A stretch of DNA of 64,000 nt, from assembly GCA_022711465.1 (NCBI GenBank), contig JAKLEZ010000008.1, forward strand, positions 186,001-250,000, written 5' to 3'. Shown piece by piece: positions 53,076 through 61,290 of this stretch. The notes under the pieces were generated by a model, which was given only the letters and a program-made list of their open reading frames with translations, did not search any database and had not been told where the DNA came from. Made by a program: the position numbers and the translations under genes. Numbering within the stretch: the stretch's first letter is position 1; the number at the start of each line of letters is the position of its first letter. This stretch comes from Planctomycetota bacterium (lineage in GTDB: Bacteria > Planctomycetota > Phycisphaerae > UBA1845 > PWPN01).

Positions 53076-54976
53076 GCGGAAGGCAGCGACAGCTCACGCA
53101 GCGGGACCTCGACCTCCATGGCTCCGAGGTTCACCACCGCTAACTGCTTATGCAGCAATACCCTAACGACTTGACCAGGGCGGTCAAACCTCTGGACGTG
53201 CACCCGGTCACCCGGCCGCAGGGCGGAAACCGTCTCGATCCACTTCTGGAACTGCCGCTGCTGATCGGCCAGGGCCATTCGCTCCTTCTCGGCCGCCTGG
53301 CGAGCCTGATCGGCGGCCAGCTTGGCGGCCTCGGCCTCGCTTCGGGCGGCTTCCGCCTGACGACGCGAGGTCAGCGTGCCCCGGATCGCCCGGCTTAGTT
53401 GCTCGTGTGAGCCGCTAAGGTAGCCCCGAGCGGCTTCGATGATCTTGCGGGGCAGGCCCAGGCGGGCGGCGATGTTGATCGCGTTGCTGTTTCCCGGCTC
53501 ACCGATGATGAGACGATAGGTCGGCCGGAGCGTCTCGATATCGAACTCGACACAGGCGTTCTCAGCCCGGGCCTGCGAGTAGGCCACGCTTTTCAGTACG
53601 CCCAGATGAGTCGTAATCAGCGCCGGGCACCGGCGTTCGAGCAGCTCCTGAACGATGGCCTGTCCAATGGCCGCCCCTTCGTCCGGATCGGTTCCCGCCC
53701 CGAGTTCGTCAATCAGGACCAGGGTCTCAGCCCCGGCCCGCTGGAGCATGGCCATGAGCTGCTTCAGGTGGGCGCTAAACGTACTCAATGATTGTTGGAG
53801 GCTCTGCTCATCACCGATATCCACCAGAACATCCTGATATACAGGGACATAGCTGCCTTCGCCGGCGGCAATGGGCAGGCCGGCTTGGGCCATCGCACAG
53901 GCAATGGCCACGGTCTTCAGCGTTACCGTCTTGCCCCCCGTGTTGGGACCTGTCACCACAAGCACGTCGAAATCATCGCTCAGCCGCACATCGATCGGCA
54001 CGACGTCATGGTCCTCGCCCTCGGCAGCGGCCTTCTTGTGCATGTCCACCAGCAAGGGGTGACGGGTCCGCTGCAGGCGGAGCTTGCGGTCCGTCGAAAG
54101 CCGCGGACAAGTCAGGCCATAGGCACGCGCGAATCGCACCTTGGCCACCACGAGGTCGAGGACACTCAGGGCGTCGAGCGTCTCCAGGATCGCCGCCTGG
54201 TTGAGGTGGGTCTGATGGGTCAGATGCCAAAGGAGCCGATTGACCTCCGTGGTTTCGTCGTTCTTGAGGCTGATAATCAGGTTGTTCAGTTCGACGGCCT
54301 CGGCCGGTTCGACAAAGAGCGTCTGCCCGGAATCCGAACTGCGATGAATGATGCCCGGCACTCGTCCTCGATGCTCAGCGGACAGGGGCAGGACAAGCCG
54401 GTCCTCATGAAACGTGGCCTGAGGATAACGCAGCCAGCGGGTCGCGTGCCTGTCGCGCAGGAGGCGATCGATCACATGGCCGATCTTGATTCGGGCGTTG
54501 GCGATATCCACGCGGAGCCTGTTGAGCTTGGCGCTGGCGTCGTCGCGAATCTGCCCGCTCTTGTCCACCACCCGCAGAATCGCTTCGCTCAGGGGGCGGA
54601 AATCACTGATTCGTGTACAGATGGCTCGAAGATGGACGGCTTCTTCTCGGAGCCTGGAGGCCCAGCAAACGATCTCGTGGGTCGCGTCCAGGGTTTCGGC
54701 CAGGACGGCAAACTCGTCCGGCTCGAGGCAGTGCGGGGGAACCGCCACGCGTACCGCCTCGCGGATATCATGGATGCCCCCAAAGGGGGGCAGTTCGATC
54801 GTCGCCCCGGCCTCGATCATTTCCGCGACTTGGCCAAGCCACTGCTCGATCAGGTCGTGGCGAGCCACAGGTCTAACCTTCTCGGCCATCCGTCGCCCGA
54901 GGGCGCAGCTGGCGTGTTCGGCCAGCAAAGCCCGAACGCGATCGAACTCGATGACCGTCAGGGTGTGAGAATCCAC
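53072..54976 (-). CDS. mutS2: MutS2-type DNA repair/ribosome-rescue ATPase lacking the Smr domain
   Basis: 634 residues from a GTG with GAGGAG upstream. Core domain, then ATPase: Walker A VTGPNTGGKTVTLK near 335, LSTFSAHLKQLMAML near 405, Walker B LVLIDELGAGTDPDEG near 425, TTHLGVLKSVAYS near 465. A coiled coil follows (about 520-580; AEAARSEAEAAKLAADQAR). Full-length MutS2 has about 780 residues with a KOW and a C-terminal Smr nuclease domain; here the chain stops after a KOW-like beta region (PGDRVHVQRF, QVVRVL) and the CLC gene begins in the stop. Smr absence appears natural, as no Smr-like frame follows. Confidence 0.92.
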   Translation of the reverse strand: MDSHTLTVIEFDRVRALLAEHASCALGRRMAEKVRPVARHDLIEQWLGQVAEMIEAGATIELPPFGGIHDIREAVRVAVPPHCLEPDEFAVLAETLDATHEIVCWASRLREEAVHLRAICTRISDFRPLSEAILRVVDKSGQIRDDASAKLNRLRVDIANARIKIGHVIDRLLRDRHATRWLRYPQATFHEDRLVLPLSAEHRGRVPGIIHRSSDSGQTLFVEPAEAVELNNLIISLKNDETTEVNRLLWHLTHQTHLNQAAILETLDALSVLDLVVAKVRFARAYGLTCPRLSTDRKLRLQRTRHPLLVDMHKKAAAEGEDHDVVPIDVRLSDDFDVLVVTGPNTGGKTVTLKTVAIACAMAQAGLPIAAGEGSYVPVYQDVLVDIGDEQSLQQSLSTFSAHLKQLMAMLQRAGAETLVLIDELGAGTDPDEGAAIGQAIVQELLERRCPALITTHLGVLKSVAYSQARAENACVEFDIETLRPTYRLIIGEPGNSNAINIAARLGLPRKIIEAARGYLSGSHEQLSRAIRGTLTSRRQAEAARSEAEAAKLAADQARQAAEKERMALADQQRQFQKWIETVSALRPGDRVHVQRFDRPGQVVRVLLHKQLAVVNLGAMEVEVPLRELSLPSA

Positions 54977-55291
54977 CGGCTCCTCTCATAACTCACTGCT
55001 GCTCCGCAGTGTAAGAAATCGTGCCCCATTCTATCCGAAACGCGCAGTTTTTGCCGAGGGCCCCGGGCGGCTTGCGCGAAGTAAAAAAGCCCAGGTATTC
55101 GGGGCTCAGACCTTCAGCCATCCCCTCCAGATCGTCGATATGAGATTTGTTATCGGACAGACCCGACGGATGTGCGTCCGGTCCGACGCCCAAGTGAGGA
55201 CGCCTGGATCCAGAGCCGATAAATGATCCGGCGCTGTTCTATCGGACGGCAAGGCGATCGACCGTCAAGTATGCGGACGAAGTGGCAGGCC
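54977..55291. other. divergent gap between mutS2 and the TolB-like gene
   Basis: 315 nt with the MutS2 ribosome site and no recognised gene. The 5' part is less GC-rich. Confidence 0.4.
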
Positions 55292-56479
55292 ATGAGCACG
55301 CAACGAGCATGGTGGACGACGACCACCCTTCTGCTGGCAGCTTGGCTGCCGAACGGCTGCTCCCGGGAGGAGCCCGCCCTGCCCCTCGAGCAGGTCGCCA
55401 CCGAGATCCGGCCGATCGAACCCCTTCTGCCCACCGCCGGGGATCCGGAGCTGACCTTGTTCGGCGAACTCCCTGAGCGAGCCCGGGTGCCTTTCCATGC
55501 CCGGGCGGCCTCCCCCATGGAGCAGCATACCTTCACCACCGAAGGGGCCGATTTCGACGTGGATATCTCTCCCGACGGCAAGTGGATGGTCTTCGCCTCG
55601 ACGCGGCACTCGGTCCGCCCGGACATCTACCTGAAGACGATCAACGGCCGGGCGGTCACGCAACTGTGCTCCGATCCGGCCTCGGACGTGGAACCCTGCT
55701 TCAGCCCGGACGGCAAGTCCGTGGTCTTCGCCAGCAACCGGTCGGGCAACTGGGATCTGTGGCTGATCGGCCTGGATGGCGGGCGGCCCCGGCAACTCAC
55801 CAACTCGCCGATGCACGAGATTCACCCCTCGTTTGCCCCGGAAGGCAAGCGGCTGGCCTACTGCGCGTTTAACGCCCGGGCCGATCAGTGGGAGCTCTGG
55901 ACAGTTCAACTAGATCTTCCGAGCTCTAATCGGATGATCGGCATAGGCCTGTTCCCCGAATGGAGCCCGATCGGCGACAGCATCATCTACCAGCGGGCCC
56001 GCGAACGCGGCGGACGGTGGTTCAGCATCTGGCGGACCGACCTGGAGATGGGCGAGCCGCGATACCCGACCGAAGTGGCGGCCAGCCCCGACATGGCCCT
56101 CATCCAGCCCGGTTGGAGCCCGGATGGGCAGTGGATTGCCTATGGGACGGCCAAGCCGGGCACGGGCGGAGAGACACCGGACGCCACCGGTCCGATCCTG
56201 AGTCGAGGAGATATCTGGGTCATTCGGGCGGACGGAACTTCGCCGCTGCAGCTCACCGACGGCGAAGGCACGCACTTCAGCCCGACCTGGGGCGTTGATC
56301 AACGCGTGTACTTCAGCTCTCGCCAGACCGGGGCCGAGAACCTCTGGTCGGTCCGGCCAGCGCTGGCTCCGATAATGCCTTCGGCGGCGGCCGCCGAAGA
56401 GGGAACGAACCAAGGTCTCTCGGGCAAGGCGGTCACGGAAAGAACCCGGCGGCAGGCCGCCAGGGTTGACCAGAATTGA
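55292..56479 (+). CDS. TolB-like WD40/PD40 beta-propeller lipoprotein
   Basis: 395 residues from the ATG at 55292 (an ATG at 55271 is also possible). Signal peptide TLLLAAWLPNGC ends in a lipobox-like site. PD40 repeats follow with the typical D-I-S-P-D-G-K-W (near 92), FSPDGKSVVFASNRSGNWD near 140, FAPEGKRLAY near 185, WSPDGQWIAYG near 275 and FSPTWGVDQRVYFSSR near 325. TolB-type propellers link envelope proteins; many planctomycete copies stand apart from Tol-Pal genes, as here. Partner unknown. Confidence 0.87.
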   Translation: MSTQRAWWTTTTLLLAAWLPNGCSREEPALPLEQVATEIRPIEPLLPTAGDPELTLFGELPERARVPFHARAASPMEQHTFTTEGADFDVDISPDGKWMVFASTRHSVRPDIYLKTINGRAVTQLCSDPASDVEPCFSPDGKSVVFASNRSGNWDLWLIGLDGGRPRQLTNSPMHEIHPSFAPEGKRLAYCAFNARADQWELWTVQLDLPSSNRMIGIGLFPEWSPIGDSIIYQRARERGGRWFSIWRTDLEMGEPRYPTEVAASPDMALIQPGWSPDGQWIAYGTAKPGTGGETPDATGPILSRGDIWVIRADGTSPLQLTDGEGTHFSPTWGVDQRVYFSSRQTGAENLWSVRPALAPIMPSAAAAEEGTNQGLSGKAVTERTRRQAARVDQN

Positions 56480-56670
56480 GAAATTGACGTTCAAGGTGGT
56501 TTAGGAATTAGACGAAGTTACAGGTGTCTCGGGTCCGCGAATGTGGGGCCGGGACGGGCTACGGGTTGCGGAGCGCGGCGTGGAAACCGCTCGTTCCAGG
56601 CGCCCGCGGCCCCGAGGATGGTGGTTGGTCAAGGATGATCACGACTGGGGTTCACCTCAGGGAAGAGAGG

Positions 56671-57432
56671 ATGACCTCCACGAAGAGCCGGAAGGCCGGT
56701 GGGTGGAGTTGGATGCTCTGCCTCTCGCTGGCTGCGGCCGCCGCTTGCTCGGAATCGAGGAATCGGCACAACGTGGAGTGGTCTTCCGCCCCGCCGGATC
56801 GGACCATCGCCGTGGCTCCGGCGCTGAACTTCAGCGGGAGCGCGGACTTCGATCCGGTCAAAGTGGCCGACATCATGGCCAGTGAACTCTCAGAATCCCC
56901 CGGGATCGGGGTGATCGGCGTGAACCGGGTGTTGGCGGTTCTTGCGGAGCAGAGCGTTGATCGGATCCAGTCGCCAGAACACGCTCTTCAGGTGTGCGAT
57001 CGGCTCGGAGCCGACGCGATCCTGGTCTTCGCCCTCATCGAATACGACGCCTACACCCCGGTGGTCGGAATCGCGGCTCAGATGTACACGCGCCAGGCGA
57101 CGGGTCGACAGCTTGATCCGGTTGCGGCCTCGCGAATGGCACGCCCTTTCGACTACAGCCTCTCCGACCGGGGAGCTCGGCCTTCGGCTGAGATCCAGCG
57201 GGTGTTCAACGCCGAGCACGGGGACGTCCAGCAGGAGGTCAAGGAATACTCGGACTCGCGGACCGCGAACAAGAGTCCGTATGGCTGGAAGAAGTACCTG
57301 CGAAGCCAGCAATGGTATCTCCGCTTCTGCTGCTCGCGGGTCTGCCGAGACCTGAATCAGCAGATGATGTGGAGCGGGCAGAGAACGCCGGCCGTCGTGG
57401 ACGTCGCGGCTGACACGGAGGCAGGACGATGA
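56671..57432 (+). CDS. CsgG/LpoB-like lipoprotein
   Basis: 253 residues from the ATG at 56671 (GGGAAG upstream). The signal peptide MLCLSLAAAAACS has lipobox AAAC. The middle reads RTIAVAPALNFSG, ADIMASELSESPGIGVIGVNRVLAVL and RLGADAILVFALIEYD, the pattern of CsgG/LpoB-type and related N-terminal TolB-like lipoproteins (APxxN, SExxxS, GADxxxxG). The C-terminal third has Arg/Tyr stretches and two Cys (RFCCSRVC). Function unknown; LpoB activates wall synthases and CsgG exports curli, but similarity is too loose to choose. It overlaps the next small gene by ATGA. Confidence 0.75.
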   Translation: MTSTKSRKAGGWSWMLCLSLAAAAACSESRNRHNVEWSSAPPDRTIAVAPALNFSGSADFDPVKVADIMASELSESPGIGVIGVNRVLAVLAEQSVDRIQSPEHALQVCDRLGADAILVFALIEYDAYTPVVGIAAQMYTRQATGRQLDPVAASRMARPFDYSLSDRGARPSAEIQRVFNAEHGDVQQEVKEYSDSRTANKSPYGWKKYLRSQQWYLRFCCSRVCRDLNQQMMWSGQRTPAVVDVAADTEAGR

Positions 57433-57635
57433 ATAACGTTCGGCAGCTCTCGCTGGTCAAGGGAAAGCACCGGTACGTGTTCCGGTACCAGGCGGGTCGA
57501 GAGGCGGACATCATCGCGACCTTCGCCGCGATGGCGGCCGATGCCGAGCAGGATTTCGATTGGTTCGACGCGGCGGTCCTGAGTTATCAGATGGGCCGCC
57601 GGCTTGAGATGGACCTCGAGGAGGTTTCCGGTTAA
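57429..57635 (+). CDS. 68-residue protein of unknown function, translationally coupled
   Basis: Starts in the ATGA overlap with the CsgG/LpoB-like gene. It reads as a small alpha+beta protein (GKHRYVFRYQAGREADIIAT, MAADAEQDFDWFDAAVLSY). No signal peptide or known motif. The tight coupling and normal codon use support a real gene; its partner is presumably the protein upstream. Confidence 0.7.
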   Translation: MNNVRQLSLVKGKHRYVFRYQAGREADIIATFAAMAADAEQDFDWFDAAVLSYQMGRRLEMDLEEVSG

Positions 57636-57717
57636 CTCGGCTGTCCCGCCGGAGGCGGGCCGCCGTGACGGGCCAGGTTGCATCAACACTGGGTTCGCCG
57701 CCTACGTTGGTAGCGCC

Positions 57718-58734
57718 ATGAATGAGAATGTCACATTGATCGACGAGTTCCTCAATTACCTGCGGTTTGAACGGCACTTCTCGCCTCATACGGCCAAGTG
57801 CTACGCCGCGGACCTGCACCAGTTCTGCGATTTCCTCCGCGGCAACGAGGCCGGGTCCGAGGGAGGCGCCAGTGGTGCCTACGATCCGCTGGTCCAGAAC
57901 GGGAACGGTGGGGGCGTCGCGACAGCCGTGGCCCCATCGCTGCCGCGGACGGTGACGACCAACGAGCGCGATCTGCTCGTGGCGGTCGACACCGAGGACG
58001 TGCGCAGGTTTCTCGCGTTCCTCAAGGAACGCGAGTACTCCAAGAGCACCACCGCGCGCAAGCTGGCTACGCTGCGCAGCTTCTACAAGTTCTGCATGAA
58101 GCGGACCTATGTCCAGAGCCACCCCTTGGCCAGTATCCGGACACCCAAGCAGGACAAGCGGCTGCCCAAGTTCCTGGAAGAGGAACAGGTCCGCAAGCTG
58201 CTCGAGACGCCGGACGTGACCACGCTCCTGGGAGCCCGCGATCGCGCCATGCTCGAGACCATGTACTCGACCGGCGTGCGGGTCAGCGAGCTCGTGGACC
58301 TGAACATCGCGGACGTCGATTTCGTGGGCGAGGCCCTGCACATCCGGGGCAAGGGCAAGAAGGCCCGCATCACCCCCATCGCGCCGACCGCCCTGGCCTG
58401 GATCCGACGCTACACCGACCTTCGCCGCTCTGATCCCCGGTCATCCAGCTTCAACCAGGAAGCCGTCTTCGTGAACAAGCACGGGCAGCGGCTCAGCACC
58501 CGCAGTGTCCGCCGCAAGCTCGACAAGTATCTGGCTATCGCCGGACTCGACCCGTCGATCAGCCCACACACCCTGCGGCACAGCTTCGCCACCCACATGC
58601 TCAACCGCGGGGCTGACCTGCGGGCCGTGCAGGAACTCCTCGGGCATCAGTCATTGTCCACCACGCAGATCTACACCCACGTGACCACCGCCCGGATGAA
58701 ACAGGCCTACGACGACGCCCACCCGCGGGCGTAG
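57718..58734 (+). CDS. tyrosine recombinase XerC/XerD type
   Basis: 338 residues. The N-terminal core-binding domain has LIDEFLNYLRFERHFS and KCYAADLHQFCDFL, then an inserted Gly/Ser-rich segment of about 45 residues (about 45-88; GSEGGASGAYDP and similar), then VRRFLAFLKEREYS. Catalytic residues: Arg in TGVRVSEL near 180, Lys in KGKKARI near 208, HxxR in PHTLRHSFATH near 283, His in LGHQSLSTTQ near 311 and Tyr in IYTHV near 318. It resolves chromosome dimers at dif. A terminator follows. The insertion makes it longer than the usual 295-310. Confidence 0.95.
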   Translation: MNENVTLIDEFLNYLRFERHFSPHTAKCYAADLHQFCDFLRGNEAGSEGGASGAYDPLVQNGNGGGVATAVAPSLPRTVTTNERDLLVAVDTEDVRRFLAFLKEREYSKSTTARKLATLRSFYKFCMKRTYVQSHPLASIRTPKQDKRLPKFLEEEQVRKLLETPDVTTLLGARDRAMLETMYSTGVRVSELVDLNIADVDFVGEALHIRGKGKKARITPIAPTALAWIRRYTDLRRSDPRSSSFNQEAVFVNKHGQRLSTRSVRRKLDKYLAIAGLDPSISPHTLRHSFATHMLNRGADLRAVQELLGHQSLSTTQIYTHVTTARMKQAYDDAHPRA

Positions 58735-58796
58735 TCCGGATCACGGCGACGAACCGAGACCGTCGCCAGCCAGGTCAACACGCGACAGCAGAGCAC

Positions 58797-58825
58797 GAGG
58801 CACCCGATCGGGTGCCTCTCTCTTT
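58797..58825 (+). terminator. intrinsic terminator after xerC/D
   Basis: A palindrome of two 11-nt arms (gaggcacccga / tcgggtgcctc) followed by TCTCTTT, 63 nt after the xer stop. Confidence 0.85.
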
Positions 58826-58968
58826 GGGCGACGGCCCGCCGGCAAACCCCAAGCAGCGCTTCCAGATGACACCGCCGCCGCGATCACCGTCCGCGCCGAC
58901 CCGCAAACCACATTCGGAAACACCCTCAGCCCACCTCACGCTCGGTGGGCGGGCGAACCGCGGCCGGG

Positions 58969-58974
58969 TATACT
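58969..58974 (+). promoter_or_regulatory. -10-like TATACT, 7 nt before the phosphoesterase start
   Basis: TATACT, then cccggcc, then the ATG at 58982. Same geometry as the GTPase gene at 47634. Confidence 0.55.
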
Positions 58975-58981
58975 CCCGGCC

Positions 58982-60172
58982 ATGATCTGCCTAAATCCAT
59001 CCCTCCGCGCATTGGGCGTCGTGCTCGCGTGTACCCTGGTCGCAAAAGCGGCCGAGACGAATCAGCCGACTACATCCCCGGCCCTGCGGATCCTCGGCGG
59101 GCCGTACCTGCAGGCTCCTTCGCCAACGAGCATGACCGTCGTCTGGACGACCAACAAACCATGTGTCTCCAGGCTTCAGTTCGGCCCGTCCGCGAACGAG
59201 ATGCCCAACGTCGCAACCAGTGCCCACCACGGCCTGATCGATGCGAGCACTACGCTGCACAGAATCACGGTCAGCGGCCTGAGCCCGGGAACGACCCGCC
59301 ACTACTGCGCGGTCTCCACCGAGATCGTCGAGTTCAACCCCTACAAAGTGAAGTACGGGCCAAGCGTCAGAACCGAAGGGCAGTTCACCACCCTCGACCC
59401 GAAGAAGGAGACGTTCTCGTTTTGTGTCCTCAACGACCGCCATGACAAGGCACCAAAGCTGCGACAGGACCTGGGGGCGGTCAAGTGGGAGGGCGTCGAC
59501 CTCGTGTTCGCCCTGGGCGACGTCATGAACGACCCGAAGAACGAACCCCAGATCTTCCAGAACTTCATCAACCCTTGTGTGGAGTTCTTCGCGGGACGAA
59601 TACCGCTGGTCTTCGTTCGCGGCAACCACGAAACGCGCGGAGCACTGGCCCGCAACCTCATCGACTACTTCCCCACCGAAAGCGGACGATACTACTACTC
59701 CTTCGATCATGGGAGCATCCATTTCCTGCTCCTGGACGGCGGGGAGGACAAGGGCGATGACTCACCGGAATACAGCGGGCTGGCGGCCTTCGAGGACTAC
59801 CTCAAGCAGGAAACCGAATGGCTCGACCAGGAGCTCCAGAGCCCCGCGTTCCTCAACGCGCGTTTCCGCGTGTGCCTGCTGCACATCCCGCCCGTGGCCG
59901 ACACCAAGGACACCAAGTTCATCCGCGCCCCGTGGCTGCGCGACAACTGGAGCCCCAGGCTCAGCAAAGCGGGAATCGACCTCATGCTCTGCGGCCATAC
60001 CCACGTCTACGCCGAATTGCCGCCCGACGTGAGCCGGGCATACCCCATCGTGGTGGGCGGAACGGACACCGTCATTCGAGTCGACGTCTCGCCCGAACGA
60101 CTACTAATGACGACCTTCAAGGACAACGGCGCAGTCCTGTCACGGCCACCCGAGGTCCGGGCGAAGCGGTAG
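58982..60172 (+). CDS. secreted metallophosphoesterase with N-terminal Fn3-like domain (purple acid phosphatase-like)
   Basis: 396 residues. Signal peptide (LGVVLACTLVAKAA), then a beta-sandwich at about 37-135 (GPYLQAPSPTSMTVVWTT), as in purple acid phosphatases. The metal-binding core: LNDRHD near 152 (D-x-H), ALGDVMND near 180, RGNHETRG near 213, LLHIPP near 300 and CGHTHVYAE near 338. It should cleave a phosphate ester outside the cytoplasm using two metal ions; the substrate is unknown. The tyrosine ligand of true purple acid phosphatases is not evident, so the broader calcineurin-like class is safer. The promoter is leaderless in type. Confidence 0.9.
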   Translation: MICLNPSLRALGVVLACTLVAKAAETNQPTTSPALRILGGPYLQAPSPTSMTVVWTTNKPCVSRLQFGPSANEMPNVATSAHHGLIDASTTLHRITVSGLSPGTTRHYCAVSTEIVEFNPYKVKYGPSVRTEGQFTTLDPKKETFSFCVLNDRHDKAPKLRQDLGAVKWEGVDLVFALGDVMNDPKNEPQIFQNFINPCVEFFAGRIPLVFVRGNHETRGALARNLIDYFPTESGRYYYSFDHGSIHFLLLDGGEDKGDDSPEYSGLAAFEDYLKQETEWLDQELQSPAFLNARFRVCLLHIPPVADTKDTKFIRAPWLRDNWSPRLSKAGIDLMLCGHTHVYAELPPDVSRAYPIVVGGTDTVIRVDVSPERLLMTTFKDNGAVLSRPPEVRAKR

Positions 60173-60422
60173 GTCGCCCAGCGTTCCGGCCATCGAGCGC
60201 ATCGGCGCGCTTGACCGATCCCGCGTCCGACGCGGATGAGGCAAGCCGACAGAGGTGATGTCCATTGCAGCCTTGTACGCCGAATACCACGCGGCCGCAC
60301 GCCAGAAGCAAGCGCGACTCGGGAGCGAGCGCTGCATGCTCAACCGCCCGCAGAGCTGTGCCTGGAACGCCAGACCACTCGGCGCAACCCCACGCCACGA
60401 CTGAACGCGAAGTGAGACCATC

Positions 60423-61169
60423 ATGAAGAAAACACTGACGCTGACCCGCGAACAGTGCCGGGCGGTAGACCGATATGCCATCGAGCAACTTGGCATCCCC
60501 GGCGTGGTCCTGATGGAGAATGCGGGGCGAAACGCGGCCGATCTGATCGAACGCTGGCTGCGGCGGCGAGTGTCAGAGTCTTCGCCGTCCACGTCACGAC
60601 CATCGCCGCGAAGAGGATCACCACCCGGCCGCGTGGCCGTCGTCTGCGGCAAGGGCAACAACGGCGGCGACGGTTTCGTCATCGCCCGGCACCTGATCCA
60701 TCGCGGCTATCGAGTCGGTGTGGCCCTGTTCGGCGACCCCGGCTCCTTGGCCGGGGACGCCGCCGTCAACCATGCAGTTCTGGTTCGGATGGGCGTCAGG
60801 ATCCGGCCGCTGGCGGAATCGTCCCTCGCTCCGGCGGTTCGTACGTGGCGGCAATGCCACATCGTCGTTGATGCATTGCTTGGAACCGGCTTCGCCGGAC
60901 AGGTCCAGGGACCGCTGGCCAAGGTCATCGAAGCAATCAACAACCTGGCCGGCCCCACGATCGTGGCGGTCGACGTGCCGTCCGGCCTCAATGCCGACAC
61001 CGGCGAGCCGGGCGGCGCCGCGATCCGAGCGAGCCACACCATCACCTTCCTGGCCGCCAAGACCGGCTACTCACGGCCGACAGCCAGGCACTGTCTTGGC
61101 AGGGTCCATGTGGTCGACATTGGTGCCCCGACGCAGCTCATCCTGACTCGACTCGGATCAGAGAAGTGA
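60423..61169 (+). CDS. nnrE: NAD(P)H-hydrate epimerase
   Basis: 248 residues. It epimerises damaged (R)-NAD(P)HX to the S form for repair. YjeF_N signs: EQCRAVDRYAIEQLGIPG near 10, LMENAGRNAAD near 33, VCGKGNNGGDGFV near 77, DALLGTGFAGQVQGP near 150 and AVDVPSGLNADTG near 180. A Ser/Arg-rich insertion of about 20 residues (SSPSTSRPSPRRGS) lies near 58. It lacks the C-terminal dehydratase half that many bacteria have fused. It follows a 250-nt gap after the phosphoesterase. Confidence 0.95.
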   Translation: MKKTLTLTREQCRAVDRYAIEQLGIPGVVLMENAGRNAADLIERWLRRRVSESSPSTSRPSPRRGSPPGRVAVVCGKGNNGGDGFVIARHLIHRGYRVGVALFGDPGSLAGDAAVNHAVLVRMGVRIRPLAESSLAPAVRTWRQCHIVVDALLGTGFAGQVQGPLAKVIEAINNLAGPTIVAVDVPSGLNADTGEPGGAAIRASHTITFLAAKTGYSRPTARHCLGRVHVVDIGAPTQLILTRLGSEK

Positions 61170-61290
61170 TGCTCCTCGCGGCTATCGAAGGAGACGGCAG
61201 GTAACAGGCGAGGCCGCCCTGGATGCTGATGTTTCGGTGTGCTGACGTTCTGGCGTACCGACGTGCCGACGTGCGGACGCGTCGGCGCTT

